A DNA stretch of 64,000 bases from Pseudoalteromonas aliena SW19 (GCF_014905615.1 NZ_AQGU01000029.1:434001-498000); one strand, 5' to 3'; positions 1-9,705 are shown, counted from the first letter of the stretch. Numbers and translations are program-made. The notes: a model not told the origin generated them from the sequence alone.

Positions 1-1126
1 CAGAGAACGAAGGGAATTCTTCGTAGCCGTAATCAAGACGAATAAGTAGGTCTGTTTGGTCGCGTTGGCCATCGGCATCAAAGCGTGAAATACCGGTTGC
101 CGATACCAGCTCTGCAAAACCTAAGTCGGCTTTTAGCTCAAGGCTTAGTAATTGATCTTTTTTCTCACGGGGCTCCGCATAGCGGTAAGCTGATTCGTAT
201 TTACCTATTACGTCGCTTAAACCGTTGTTTGCATTAAGGCTGTTGTAATGAACAATCGAGCGGCCTTCGCTATCTTGGTTTTGGTAAAAGTAGTTTAGCG
301 TCCCTTCAAACGATTCATTTGGTTTGTAGCGAACAGAAATGCGGCCTGTGGTCGTGGTTTCACCGTTGGCGTCTTTTATGTTTTTAAGGTTGTTAGTAAC
401 CGCTGAGCTGTCGCTCCAATTAGGATCGGTTATTGATACACCTGGCTCGCGCACAACATAACCGTAATCGATAAAACCTGGGTCTTCGTAAACATTTAAA
501 CTGGCGCGCACTGCAAGTGTGTCTTCAATAAGTGGCAGGTTAAATATAAAGCCGCCTTCGCCACCTAAAGAGTCACTTTCTTTTGTTTGAAATAGGTCGC
601 CGTAAACTTCAAGCGATGTAAAATCAAGCTCAGGCTGTTTAAGCATATAACGAATTGCACCGCCTAATGTGCCTGCACCATAAAGGGTGCCTTGTGGCCC
701 AATTAATACTTCAACGCGCTCAATATCTACTAAGCGCATATCTACCGAAACTGGAATTTCGTTTAGATAGGTAGAAACTGTGCCGCCATCCGACGATGGA
801 CCAGAAGAGTTTGTATTTAAACCACGAACAATAATAGGTGAGCCAGAGCGACCACCTTGATCGGTAATTGTTAAACCAGGTACCCAGCGTGCTACATCCG
901 CAAGCTCATTGATATTTTGATCTTTCATAATATCTGCATCAAGGGCGGTAATATTTAACGGTGCGTTTTGCACAGAGCCGCTGCGCCTCGTTGCTGTAAC
1001 TTCGATTACTTCGAGTGATTTGTTTTTAGCGGCAACTTCTTCTTGAGCAAGAGCGGCATTTGGTAATAAAAATACGCTAGAAACAGCGCTCGAAATAGCC
1101 AAGGTTAACAAGCTTGGTTTAAACAT
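1..1126 (-). CDS. TonB-dependent outer-membrane receptor, N-terminal part (gene runs off the window)
   Basis: The frame is open from an ATG at 1126 to the window edge (375 codons), so only the N-terminal part is present. A signal peptide of about 25 residues ending ALA is followed by a plug domain: VEVTATRR near the TonB box, IVRGLNTNSSGPSS, and VEVLIGPQGTLYGAGTLGG, the usual plug-end signature. Strand segments of the barrel follow. Such receptors import siderophores, vitamins or oligosaccharides across the outer membrane using TonB-ExbBD energy. The substrate cannot be told from this part. The gene faces away from the Old Yellow Enzyme gene, and 476 bp separate the two starts. Confidence 0.93.
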   Translation of the reverse strand, partial: MFKPSLLTLAISSAVSSVFLLPNAALAQEEVAAKNKSLEVIEVTATRRSGSVQNAPLNITALDADIMKDQNINELADVARWVPGLTITDQGGRSGSPIIVRGLNTNSSGPSSDGGTVSTYLNEIPVSVDMRLVDIERVEVLIGPQGTLYGAGTLGGAIRYMLKQPELDFTSLEVYGDLFQTKESDSLGGEGGFIFNLPLIEDTLAVRASLNVYEDPGFIDYGYVVREPGVSITDPNWSDSSAVTNNLKNIKDANGETTTTGRISVRYKPNESFEGTLNYFYQNQDSEGRSIVHYNSLNANNGLSDVIGKYESAYRYAEPREKKDQLLSLELKADLGFAELVSATGISRFDADGQRDQTDLLIRLDYGYEEFPSFS

Positions 1127-1602
1127 AAAAAGTGATCCCCAGTTCAAATGTTTTACATTAGTAAATTAAGTTAAGCAGTTTATCAGGGAGTGAAGTAGCT
1201 GGGAATATTTAAATTGAATTTTAATTCACTTTTATAGAATAAATATTGATTGTTTTCAGGGTTTTTATTTGGTTAATAGGCAATACAAGCAATAGCTTAG
1301 TGGAATTAGGTACAGTTAGGTTAAAAATTACACCCTTGTTTAAAGGTAAATAGTCATTCATGTTTTAAAGCTGGTGTTATGACGTGCTCGTTAAACAGAT
1401 TATTACATTAAAATTAATATTTCATAATGTCATTACTTATACTTTTATTAGCACTATTAAAGTGTGTTTTTATCCCCACTAAGAGTGGTAGTCGCCATTA
1501 TAAGTGACAGCATAAGCTTTTGAGTGAGCGTGTTTGATTGCCGCTTCGTATTCTCTTTTTTATTTTGTCCGCACTTTTTTGTGCGTGTTTTAAGGATTAA
1601 CA
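1127..1602. other. Divergent intergenic region between TonB receptor and OYE genes
   Basis: This AT-rich stretch holds the promoters of two divergent genes. I see no coding frame, no tRNA and no copy of the window's repeats. A small hairpin (CGCAC at 1570-1574 pairing with GTGCG at 1581-1585) sits just before the ribosome site AAGGA of the OYE gene at 1592-1596. No Fur-like palindrome is evident beside the TonB receptor start. Confidence 0.6.
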
Positions 1603-2697
1603 ATGAGCCAACTATTTTCGCCTTTATCACTTGGGCAAGTAACGTTAAATAACCGTATTATTATTGCACCCATGTGCCAGTATTCAGCAAACAATGGCGC
1701 TGCTAGCGATTGGCACACTATTCATTTAGGCCAATTGAGTTTGAGTGGTGCAGGATTGCTAATTTTAGAAGCAACAGCAGTAAATCCAGAAGGGCGTATT
1801 AGTTACGGCGATTTAGGGCTTTGGAATAACGAAACACAACAAGCGTTAGATAAAAGTCTAAAAGCAGTAAGGCAATACAGCCCTATGCCTATTGGTATTC
1901 AGTTAGCGCATGCTGGACGTAAAGCCTCTACAGGTAAGCCGTGGGAAGATATTGGCGCTATTGCACCTGATGACGTAAATGGCTGGCAAACGCTCGCACC
2001 TTCAGCAATTGCGTACGATGATAAAAGCCCTGTGCCAAAAGCAATGAGCCAATCTGATATTGACTCATTAATTAAAGATTTTGTAAGTGCAGCTAAACGC
2101 GCTGATGAACTCGGCCTTGATTTAATAGAGCTACATGGTGCGCACGGTTACTTGCTGCATCAGTTTTTGTCGCCACTTTCAAATAAGCGTGGTGATAACT
2201 ACGGTGGCAGCCTAGAAAACAGAATGCGATTATTACTTGAAGTATTTAAAGCTGTACGCGCTGTGTTCCCAAGTGATAAAGCCGTGGGTGTGCGTATTTC
2301 AGCAACCGATTGGGTTGCCGGCGGCTGGGATTTAGAACAATCTATAGTGCTTAGTAAAGCGCTTGATGAACTCGGCTGTGATTTTATTCATATAAGTACT
2401 GCGGGTCTAAGCCCTGAGCAACAAATACCGGTAAAACCTAACTTTCAGGTACCGTTTGCAACAGCCATAAAAAGAGCGGTTAAAATGCCTGTTATAGCGG
2501 TGGGTTTAATTACACAGGCGCAACAAGCAGAAGATATTATTTGTGAGCAGCAAGCCGATGGTGTAGCGCTTGCGCGTGGCATTTTATATAACCCACATTG
2601 GCCGTGGCATGCAGCTGCTGAGCTTGGCGCTACAGTAACTGCACCTAAACAGTATTTACGCTCAAGCCCACATGGGCAGCCATCTCCAATTAAATAA
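1603..2697 (+). CDS. NADH:flavin oxidoreductase, Old Yellow Enzyme family (YqjM-like)
   Basis: A 364-residue FMN-dependent ene-reductase reducing activated C=C bonds of enals, enones or quinones with NAD(P)H. It is a TIM barrel with the class III (thermophilic-like) signature: Cys25 and Tyr27 in MCQYSA correspond to the redox-modulating Cys and Tyr of YqjM, and His178/His181 in ELHGAHGYLLHQFLSP are the substrate-anchoring pair. RGDNYGGSLENR follows. Length matches the family (about 340-370). AAGGA lies 6 bases before the ATG. A hairpin terminator separates it from the MFS gene, so it is probably monocistronic. It may detoxify electrophiles; the physiological substrate is unknown. Confidence 0.93.
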   Translation: MSQLFSPLSLGQVTLNNRIIIAPMCQYSANNGAASDWHTIHLGQLSLSGAGLLILEATAVNPEGRISYGDLGLWNNETQQALDKSLKAVRQYSPMPIGIQLAHAGRKASTGKPWEDIGAIAPDDVNGWQTLAPSAIAYDDKSPVPKAMSQSDIDSLIKDFVSAAKRADELGLDLIELHGAHGYLLHQFLSPLSNKRGDNYGGSLENRMRLLLEVFKAVRAVFPSDKAVGVRISATDWVAGGWDLEQSIVLSKALDELGCDFIHISTAGLSPEQQIPVKPNFQVPFATAIKRAVKMPVIAVGLITQAQQAEDIICEQQADGVALARGILYNPHWPWHAAAELGATVTAPKQYLRSSPHGQPSPIK

Positions 2698-2711
2698 AAC
2701 ACGCCCTAAGC

Positions 2712-2751
2712 AAAACCCAACCCGCGCTTGCTGGTTGGGTTTTATTATTTT
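2712..2751 (+). terminator. Rho-independent terminator after OYE gene
   Basis: An 11-bp stem (AAAACCCAACC at 2712-2722 pairing with GGTTGGGTTTT at 2733-2743) is followed by a T-rich tail. It lies 15 bp after the OYE stop and upstream of the MFS ATG. Confidence 0.9.
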
Positions 2752-2769
2752 TATAAAGTAGAGACACAC

Positions 2770-3966
2770 ATGACTCAAACAGGCGTTTCACCACAACCAC
2801 TTAGCAATACACTCGTTACTATTATTGCTTTGTGTTGCGGTCTTATTGTTGCCAATATTTACTACGCTCAACCTATTATTGAGTTACTCGCCCCAGAGGT
2901 GGGACTAAGTGCGCACAGTGCTAGCCTTATCGTATCGCTTACACAAATAGGCTACGCTTTGGGGTTGTTTTTTGTAGTGCCGTTAGCTGACTTAATTGAA
3001 AATAAACGCTTAATGTTGATCACTCTAGCCGTGTCGTTTTTGAGTTTAGTGGGGACTGCACTTGCTGATTCACCTAATGTAATGCTTATTTTATGTTTAA
3101 TGATAGGTATAAGCTCGGTTTCTGTTCAGGTGCTTATTCCACTTGCTGCGCATTTATCGTCTGACGAGAAGCGCGGGCAAGTTCTTGGCAATATTATGGC
3201 TGGCCTGTTGTTAGGTATTTTGCTGGCAAGACCTATATCGAGCTTAATAGCCGATCACTTTGGTTGGCGCGCTGTATTTTACTTTGCAGCAGGGTGTATG
3301 GTGTTTATTGCAGGCGTAATTTATTTTGCTATTCCAAGCAGGCAACCTACCCATAAAACAACATATTTTAAGTTATTAAAATCGCTTAAACAGTTAATGA
3401 TAAGCCAACCACTGCTGCGCCAACGATCTCTTTTTCAAGCATTAATGTTTGCATCGTTCAGCTTATTTTGGACAAGCGTACCGGTTGTGCTTTCCCGTGA
3501 GTATGGTTTATCCCAATCAGAAATAGCACTGTTTGCACTAGTGGGTGCGGCAGGTGCTGTAGCTGCCCCCATTGTTGGGCGTTTGGCAGATAAGGGCTAT
3601 ACACATCAGGTATCGTTACTTGCAAAAGTTATAGCGGCTGGTTGCTTTTTACCAAGTTTATTTGAGTTACCTTACGGGATAGTAATTTTGGCGATAACGG
3701 GTGTGTTTATTGATTTTGCTGTGCAGGCAAATATGGTACTCGGGCAACGTGCGGTTTACGCACTTGAGCCCCAAAGCCGTGCGCGTTTCAACGCTATTTA
3801 CATGACGAGTATATTTGTAGGTGGCGCAGTAGGCTCGCTTATTGCCAGCCCATTATATGAAGTGGGTGGTTGGACAGGTATTGCACTGGTTGCCACGGGC
3901 ATGCCGCTGATTTCGTTGATTGGTTATTTGGTTACAACTAAAAAGCAAAGTAAGGCTATGAGTTAA
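2770..3966 (+). CDS. MFS transporter (drug/metabolite efflux type)
   Basis: A 398-residue inner-membrane permease with about 12 hydrophobic segments. The first is followed by YYAQPIIELLAPEVGLS, typical of MFS-1 exporters related to YgaY/AraJ. The loop after TM2 reads PLADLIENKR, corresponding to the MFS motif A. The frame can be extended upstream to a TTG at 2728, but that lies inside the terminator of the previous gene, so I choose ATG 2770. Substrate is not predictable; export of small organic compounds is typical. It converges on the rhtA-like gene with a shared terminator. Confidence 0.88.
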   Translation: MTQTGVSPQPLSNTLVTIIALCCGLIVANIYYAQPIIELLAPEVGLSAHSASLIVSLTQIGYALGLFFVVPLADLIENKRLMLITLAVSFLSLVGTALADSPNVMLILCLMIGISSVSVQVLIPLAAHLSSDEKRGQVLGNIMAGLLLGILLARPISSLIADHFGWRAVFYFAAGCMVFIAGVIYFAIPSRQPTHKTTYFKLLKSLKQLMISQPLLRQRSLFQALMFASFSLFWTSVPVVLSREYGLSQSEIALFALVGAAGAVAAPIVGRLADKGYTHQVSLLAKVIAAGCFLPSLFELPYGIVILAITGVFIDFAVQANMVLGQRAVYALEPQSRARFNAIYMTSIFVGGAVGSLIASPLYEVGGWTGIALVATGMPLISLIGYLVTTKKQSKAMS

Positions 3967-3986
3967 ATAACTATCGCACAGAGCAC

Positions 3987-4020
3987 AATAAAGTCACCAT
4001 GTTGCGTGGTGACTTTATTT
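3987..4020. terminator. Bidirectional terminator between MFS and RhtA-like genes
   Basis: A 13-bp perfect stem (3987-3999 pairing with 4007-4019, core AAAGTCACCA/TGGTGACTTT) with a 7-base loop. It is A-rich on one side and T-rich on the other, so it can stop transcription from both convergent genes. Confidence 0.88.
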
Positions 4021-4047
4021 AGGTTATTTAGATTATTTAGTGCTTAA

Positions 4048-4911
4048 TTAAGTAGCCTGTTTTTTTGCGTTTGAAAACGAGCTACCAACAGATGCAGTAA
4101 TAACAAGCAAAATAGCGAGCCACTGCCATAAAGTCAGTAACTCACCTAAAAGTATAAATCCAGCAATTGAGGCTATTGCAGGCTCTAAGCTCATCATGAC
4201 GCTAAACCCTTGCGATGGCATATTACGCAGAGCAACCATTTCTAGTGTATAAGGTAATGCACTTGATAAAATAGCAATACCAATCCCTAATGGGATAATT
4301 TCCCATGTAAACGAGGCGCTTTGCATAATGCCGCCGTAAGGCACTAGCACTATAGCGGCAACAGTCATGCCCAATGCGACAGTGGCTCCACCAGAACTTT
4401 GTACTCCCGTTTTTTTGCCAAATAATATATAGCCTGCCCAACATGCACCCGCCCCAAGAGCAAGTGCTACACCCAATGGATCAAGACTATCTTGGCCACT
4501 CATATCTGGAAGCAAAAGCAAAATGCCAGCAATAGCGCAGGCAACCCAAAATAAATCACGTTTTCGGCGCGAGGAAAATAAAGCAACAGCAAGGGGGCCT
4601 GTAAATTCAAGTGCGACACCAATGCCTAGTGGAATACGTTCAATGGCGTAATAAAATAAAATATTCATACCACCAAGGCTTAATCCATACACTATGATAG
4701 GGATGCGATTACCTTGACTAGGTAGATGTTTCCAAGGTTTAAACACTAAGCAAAGTATGAGGGCTGAAAAACCCAGCCTTAAAGCTGTTGTGCCTTCAGG
4801 ACCTACAACAGGAAATAATTGTTTAGCGATTGAAGCACCAGATTGAATAGTCACCATAGCAAGTAGTACACACATAACTGCTAATAAAAATTCTTTTGAA
4901 GGTGATTGCAT
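4048..4911 (-). CDS. EamA/DMT transporter, RhtA-like amino-acid exporter
   Basis: A 287-residue inner-membrane protein with ten hydrophobic segments forming two EamA repeats. The start VTIQSGASIAKQLFPVVGPE then TALRLGFSALIL closely resembles RhtA, the threonine/homoserine exporter (295 residues in E. coli). Expected role: proton-coupled efflux of amino acids or related metabolites. It is transcribed alone, convergent with the MFS gene. The RhtA assignment rests on remembered sequence resemblance; the exported compound could differ. Confidence 0.85.
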   Translation of the reverse strand: MQSPSKEFLLAVMCVLLAMVTIQSGASIAKQLFPVVGPEGTTALRLGFSALILCLVFKPWKHLPSQGNRIPIIVYGLSLGGMNILFYYAIERIPLGIGVALEFTGPLAVALFSSRRKRDLFWVACAIAGILLLLPDMSGQDSLDPLGVALALGAGACWAGYILFGKKTGVQSSGGATVALGMTVAAIVLVPYGGIMQSASFTWEIIPLGIGIAILSSALPYTLEMVALRNMPSQGFSVMMSLEPAIASIAGFILLGELLTLWQWLAILLVITASVGSSFSNAKKQAT

Positions 4912-5114
4912 TTTTATCCTTTAATGGACGAGTCTGTCAAAAATGAGCGAGTGTGCGTAAAGTTGACGCAGCCTGAGTTAATAGCGGCATAGTATCTTTT
5001 TTTTAAATTAGAGGTAAGTGCATACGACTAAAAATAGAAGCGATAGCTCAGTCATCTAAAGGATTGGTGGGCGTTTTTTGTACAAGGCCGCTGAGTGGGT
5101 AACAGCCCTACTTG

Positions 5115-6101
5115 TTAATCATTAGGATAAGTAACACCTAATTGAGTACGCGCAGTATCAAGTACATGCATGACACTTTTTGAAAGCTGATACGTATTAA
5201 CATCTGACTCACACTTACCTTGATTAACCATTCGCATAAAATGGTTCACTTCAAATTTCATAAAGTGTTCGTCAAACGCGATAGACACTAATTCGCGATC
5301 CCCATTATTAGCAATAAATTCTACTTTTTTAAGTTGTGATATGGCCTCGATACGAATACGGCCAAGTTCGCCTTGTATTTCGGTAATATTATCGCCTTGC
5401 GATATTTTAGAATAACTAATAACAGCTTGTTTATCAGCGTAGTTTAGTAATATATCGCCAGCGCCATCTACGCCGGTATCAAGTAATACGCCACTGGCAC
5501 TTATGCTTTGCGGCGCTCCCCAAAGAGCAATCAATAAATACAGTGGGTAAATCCCTAAATCTACCAGTGCACCGTTAGCAAATTCAGGTAAAAATGTATT
5601 TGGACGCTCGCCATTTTTATATTTATCGTAGCGAGACGAATACTGACTATATTGACCTATGTATTTACGTGGCGTGCCAATTTTTATCATTGCCTGTTGT
5701 AGTCGTGCAAAGTTAGGCAAGTGAGTGGTCATCATCGCTTCCATGTAAAGGCGCTGATGTTTTTTTGCGGTAGCAATAATAGTTGCAAGCTCTTTAGAGT
5801 TTGCTGCGGAGGGCTTTTCGCCAAGTACATGTTTACCTGCTGCTAGGCACATAACGGCGTATTGTTTGTGTAAGCTATTTGGCGCGGCTATGTAGACGGC
5901 ATCAACATTTTTATCTTGGCATACTTGTTCTATTGAGGTGAAAATTTTTGCTTGTGTATTGTGTGGGTGTTTGGCTAAAAATGCTCTGCCGCTCGACTGT
6001 ACGCGCGAACACACTCCGTATAAATTAAAATCGTTTAACGTATTTGCGGCGGCTAACAATGTGTCACTAATAAAATTAGTGCCAACAATAACAAAGTTCA
6101 T
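5115..6101 (-). CDS. Gfo/Idh/MocA family NAD(P)-dependent oxidoreductase
   Basis: A 328-residue two-domain dehydrogenase: an N-terminal Rossmann fold (NFVIVGTNFISDTLLAAANT, an atypical GxG turn) and a C-terminal alpha/beta domain. The EKP motif lies in HVLGEKPSAANSKELATII near residue 95, and VDLGIYPLYLLIALWG fits the catalytic region. Members act on sugars, inositol or dihydrodiols. A GTG two codons upstream at 6107 is possible, but GGAG is better spaced for ATG 6101. It lies just downstream of, and on the same strand as, the AraC regulator. Substrate unknown. Confidence 0.88.
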   Translation of the reverse strand: MNFVIVGTNFISDTLLAAANTLNDFNLYGVCSRVQSSGRAFLAKHPHNTQAKIFTSIEQVCQDKNVDAVYIAAPNSLHKQYAVMCLAAGKHVLGEKPSAANSKELATIIATAKKHQRLYMEAMMTTHLPNFARLQQAMIKIGTPRKYIGQYSQYSSRYDKYKNGERPNTFLPEFANGALVDLGIYPLYLLIALWGAPQSISASGVLLDTGVDGAGDILLNYADKQAVISYSKISQGDNITEIQGELGRIRIEAISQLKKVEFIANNGDRELVSIAFDEHFMKFEVNHFMRMVNQGKCESDVNTYQLSKSVMHVLDTARTQLGVTYPND

Positions 6102-6148
6102 GCTCACTCCTTAGCTTAAATAAACTTAAATAAAAATAATAAGAGTGT

Positions 6149-7159
6149 TTAGTTTAACATTTTTTTAGTTCTATATGCTCGAGGAGAACAACCAAACCAG
6201 CGTTTAACATTAACACTTAGCGTTGCTTGCTCCTGATACCCTAAAAGCTCAGATATAGTCGATATTGTAAATTGGTTTTGCGCTAAGTAGTGGTCAGCTA
6301 AAGCGCGGCGAGTGGCATCTTTAAGTTTTATAAAGCTCGTATTATGTTTGATAAGTTCTCGATGCAGAGTACGCGGGTGCATACCCAGTGCAGCTGAAAT
6401 AGTTTGGTTACTGCATTGATAAATAGGAAGCATAGGCCTAATTAGTGCACTAACTTGGTTGGGCAATGGTTGGGTGTGTTCTTTGTTATTTGCCAAGAAG
6501 CTTAGCGCCGCTTTTACTTTATTTAGTTCAGGGTGGTCAAGCTCAAGAGTTAAATCACTTTTTGAGATTACAATACCAGCGCTGTTGCGATGCTCTATAA
6601 TGTTACAACCAAAGTAAGTGTTATAGGCACGAGTATTAGTACTTAATTTTTTTGGTAAAAATATATTAATTGGTTTGCAGCGATTATTACTCAGCTTTTT
6701 AATAACAGCTAATGCTAAACCAATGGTGAGCTCAATTACTTGGCTTATGTGCGGTAATGGTTTTAAATTAATTTCGAATGATAAAAACACGCTTTTATCA
6801 TTCTCTAATGGGTGTGAGTTTAAGCTAAGTGCAGGGCTGTGCAAGTGAAGGTATTTAATAACCCAAGTAAGTGCATCCCCTAAATTAGTACTGCTTTTGG
6901 CTGCTATTGCAACATGCCCTAAAATATCAAAATTTTGTCTACTTGCGAGCTTAAGGCCAAAACTAGAGCAATTGAACTTAAAAGCACAGTATTCTAATAG
7001 CCCAGCGTAATCTCGATAAGGTAAATATTGGTTATCGAGATTTTTAAAGTCAACGTTATTAATATTACAGTTTTGCATTATTTCATGCGGATCGCCGCCA
7101 AATTCGCTAATTAGCGTATCTATACCTTGTAATGACGTGGCTCTGATTAGGCTGCTCAT
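6149..7159 (-). CDS. AraC-family transcriptional regulator (OruR/ArgR-type N-terminus)
   Basis: A 336-residue regulator. The first about 200 residues match the arabinose-binding-like domain of the OruR group (AASLQGIDTLI-like start, YLPYRDYAGLLEYCA, then LKLASRQNFDILGHVAIAAKSS). The C-terminal about 100 residues form two HTH motifs (SAALGMHPRTLHRELIKHN and ISELLGYQEQATLSVNVKRW). I choose ATG 7159, which has GAGG six bases upstream, over a start 26 codons earlier. It is divergent from the GMC oxidoreductase at 7262 and is a likely regulator of that gene and of the adjacent Gfo/Idh/MocA gene; this is inferred from position. Confidence 0.88.
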   Translation of the reverse strand: MSSLIRATSLQGIDTLISEFGGDPHEIMQNCNINNVDFKNLDNQYLPYRDYAGLLEYCAFKFNCSSFGLKLASRQNFDILGHVAIAAKSSTNLGDALTWVIKYLHLHSPALSLNSHPLENDKSVFLSFEINLKPLPHISQVIELTIGLALAVIKKLSNNRCKPINIFLPKKLSTNTRAYNTYFGCNIIEHRNSAGIVISKSDLTLELDHPELNKVKAALSFLANNKEHTQPLPNQVSALIRPMLPIYQCSNQTISAALGMHPRTLHRELIKHNTSFIKLKDATRRALADHYLAQNQFTISTISELLGYQEQATLSVNVKRWFGCSPRAYRTKKMLN

Positions 7160-7261
7160 GGTTAACCTCAAATAAATGATGTCTAAAAATATCAAGTTTT
7201 GTTGAGTTTTTCTATGCACTATTACTGTTAAGGCCATTTAACACTTTTATTAAGGTACACC

Positions 7262-8866
7262 ATGAACAATACAACATTTGATTACATTGTGATTGGCGCA
7301 GGTAGTGGCGGCTGCGTTATGGCATCGCGTTTGTCAGAGGATAAAAATGTAAGTGTATGCTTAATTGAAGCAGGCAAGAGCGATAACAGTGCGTTTGTAC
7401 AAATGCCTGCAGGCATTGCGGCGAGCGTACCTTATGGTATTAATAGCTGGCATTACAATACCGTGCCGCAAAAAGCGCTTAATAATCGTTGTGGGTTTGT
7501 ACCACGCGGCAAAGTACTGGGTGGCTCAAGCTCGACTAATGCGATGGTTTACATAAGAGGCAATAAATACGATTACGACCAATGGGCGGCTAATGGCAAT
7601 ACGGGTTGGGATTTTGAAAGTTTACTGCCTTATTTTATTAAAGCCGAAAATAATAAAGCGTTTGTGAATAATGATCTCCACGGCACTCAAGGTTTGCTAC
7701 ACGTACAAGAGCTAAGTAATCCAAGCGATGTAAACCTGTGCTTTTTAGGTGCTTGTGCTGAGCAGGGCGTTAATTTAAGCGACGATATAAATGGTAAAGA
7801 ACAAAGTGGTGCACGTTTATCGCAAGTAACTCAGCATAATGGCGAACGTTGTAGTGCAGCAAAAGCGTATTTAACCCCGTATTTAAACCGCCCAAATTTA
7901 ACGGTATTAACCAATAGCCACGTTAATAAAATAAATATAAAAAATAAGACCGCAAAAGGCGTGCAAATAGAGCGCAATAATCAAGTTATTGATCTGCTAG
8001 CAAAAAAAGAAGTAATACTGAGTGCTGGAGCGATTAATTCACCGCAAATATTAATGCTTTCAGGCATTGGTCCAAAGGAACATCTCAATGCGCATAGTAT
8101 TAAAGTAGAACACGGACTTGACGGCGTGGGCGCTAATTTACAGGATCATCTAACGGTAGTGCCACTTTATAAATCAAAAACAAGTAAAGGCACCTTTGGT
8201 GTAAGCCCGCTTGGTATTGCTAGCATTTTTAAAGAATGTGTAAATTGGTTTACTAAACGAGAAGGGCGATTAACCAGCAATTTTGCTGAATCCCATGCGT
8301 TTATTAAATTATTTAAAGACTCGCCTGCACCCGATGTGCAACTAGAGTTTGTAATTGGGCTGGTGGACGATCATAGTCGTAAACTACACACTGGGCATGG
8401 TTACAGTACTCACAGTAGTATTATGCGTCCTAAAAGCCGAGGTACTATTACGTTAGCGGATAACAACCCGCGTAGTGCGCCACTTATAGACCCTAATTAT
8501 TTAAGCCACCCAGATGATTTAACTGTAATGCTTGCGGGCCTTAAAAAAACACTCGCTATTATGCAAAGTAAAGCCTTTGATAACATACGCGGTAAAATGG
8601 TGTATCCGCTTGATATAAATAATGATGAGCAGCTGATTGAATTTATTCGTCAAACCGCAGATACCGAATATCACCCAGTGGGGACATGTAAAATGGGACA
8701 AGATCCAATGGCTGTAGTGGATACTAATTTGCGAGTTCATGGGATGAGTAATTTACGTGTAGTTGATGCGTCGATTATGCCTAGCATCATTACCGGCAAC
8801 ACAAATGCACCGGTAATTGCGATTGCTGAAAAAGCAGCTGATTTAATTAAGCGCGCAAATGTTTAA
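7262..8866 (+). CDS. GMC-family FAD oxidoreductase (choline/alcohol dehydrogenase type)
   Basis: A 534-residue flavoprotein. The FAD-binding motif GAGSGGCVMASRLSE is at residues 13-27. VLGGSSSTNAMVYIRG is the GMC signature 1, and GAINSPQILMLSGIGP is signature 2. The catalytic histidine lies in EYHPVGTCKMG and the partner Asn in GNTNAPVIAIAEKAADL at the C-terminus. Length fits BetA/AlkJ-type alcohol dehydrogenases that feed electrons to the respiratory chain. It is divergent from an AraC regulator, so it is probably induced by its substrate. The alcohol oxidised cannot be told from sequence. Confidence 0.92.
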   Translation: MNNTTFDYIVIGAGSGGCVMASRLSEDKNVSVCLIEAGKSDNSAFVQMPAGIAASVPYGINSWHYNTVPQKALNNRCGFVPRGKVLGGSSSTNAMVYIRGNKYDYDQWAANGNTGWDFESLLPYFIKAENNKAFVNNDLHGTQGLLHVQELSNPSDVNLCFLGACAEQGVNLSDDINGKEQSGARLSQVTQHNGERCSAAKAYLTPYLNRPNLTVLTNSHVNKINIKNKTAKGVQIERNNQVIDLLAKKEVILSAGAINSPQILMLSGIGPKEHLNAHSIKVEHGLDGVGANLQDHLTVVPLYKSKTSKGTFGVSPLGIASIFKECVNWFTKREGRLTSNFAESHAFIKLFKDSPAPDVQLEFVIGLVDDHSRKLHTGHGYSTHSSIMRPKSRGTITLADNNPRSAPLIDPNYLSHPDDLTVMLAGLKKTLAIMQSKAFDNIRGKMVYPLDINNDEQLIEFIRQTADTEYHPVGTCKMGQDPMAVVDTNLRVHGMSNLRVVDASIMPSIITGNTNAPVIAIAEKAADLIKRANV

Positions 8867-8887
8867 TTAGGGCGTGTTCAAAGATCC

Positions 8888-9703
8888 TTAATTATAAAAA
8901 TCGTTTAGCCATTGTTGCCAATCGCTTTCAAGGTGCAGCATTTGCTGATGCTTTTTAGCATTTATGTGCTTAGTTTCATCTTCATTTGCCATATAGGGGC
9001 CAACGCGACAAAGCGGGCAATGATTTGGTGTTAAGTACGCTGGTTTTTTAAGCTGTGCACTTAATTCATTGGTGTGAGTATTCATCGTTTTTGGGCTAAA
9101 TACGTACGTTATACCGCTGGTATCTTTTACGTGTTTATCGCGGTCAACGTTCCGAATTTTATAGCCTTCAAAGCGACTAATATCAAAAGGCATTTGGCCT
9201 AAATATTCAGCGCTTAAACCGTTATTTAAACTGCCTTCTATATTCCATTCGCGATAGGGTTTTACATCTTTAGAGGTAATGTAGCACAGCATAGGACCAT
9301 TTTTATCAAGCGCGTATTCATTAGCGTATTTAATAAATTGATGCAGTAAAGCGCGGTTAAGTACATTCATGCTGGTTTGGCGCGTGTTGTTTTCAAACGC
9401 TTCACGGCCAACAAACGCAGGTATGAGTGGAAACTGAAAAATGACTACATCAAAGCTATTTAAATAACCGTCTAAGCTTTGCCAGCACGCTGTATTTGTG
9501 ACATCAAAACCATTAAGCACTTCAACGTTATGCGCTTTTAAATTATTGAGCGCATTATCGGGATACTTTTGTTCAATAGTGGTTGCATCATCGTAGGTAG
9601 AGGCGACTAATAAATATGGCTTTAGATGATTGTGTATAGCGCTTGAAAACGATAAATCTCCATCGCCAACGGTGAGTATTCGCCAATTAGGATTTAAATA
9701 CAT
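8888..9703 (-). CDS. DUF2431 (BMT5-like) Rossmann methyltransferase with C-terminal C2H2-type zinc-finger motif
   Basis: A 271-residue protein. The N-terminal 200 residues match DUF2431, the SAM-dependent fold of yeast 25S rRNA (uracil-N3)-methyltransferase BMT5: ILTVGDGDLSFSSAI at 9-23, a SAM-site strand VVASTYDD-like, and FDVVIFQFPLIPAF near 84-97. The tail holds C229-x2-C232-x13-H246-x5-H252, a C2H2/U1-type zinc-finger pattern I would not expect in a bacterial DUF2431 protein. An RNA substrate is plausible but unproven. It lies 2 bp after the 133-residue membrane protein gene, so the two are probably co-transcribed. Confidence 0.85.
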   Translation of the reverse strand: MYLNPNWRILTVGDGDLSFSSAIHNHLKPYLLVASTYDDATTIEQKYPDNALNNLKAHNVEVLNGFDVTNTACWQSLDGYLNSFDVVIFQFPLIPAFVGREAFENNTRQTSMNVLNRALLHQFIKYANEYALDKNGPMLCYITSKDVKPYREWNIEGSLNNGLSAEYLGQMPFDISRFEGYKIRNVDRDKHVKDTSGITYVFSPKTMNTHTNELSAQLKKPAYLTPNHCPLCRVGPYMANEDETKHINAKKHQQMLHLESDWQQWLNDFYN

Positions 9704-9705
9704 AC

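Noticed and set aside
8867..8887. AGGGCGTGTTCAAAGATC resembling the family 2 end
   Set aside because: Only about 10 bases match the terminal repeat and no second end or internal part is nearby. At most a relic.
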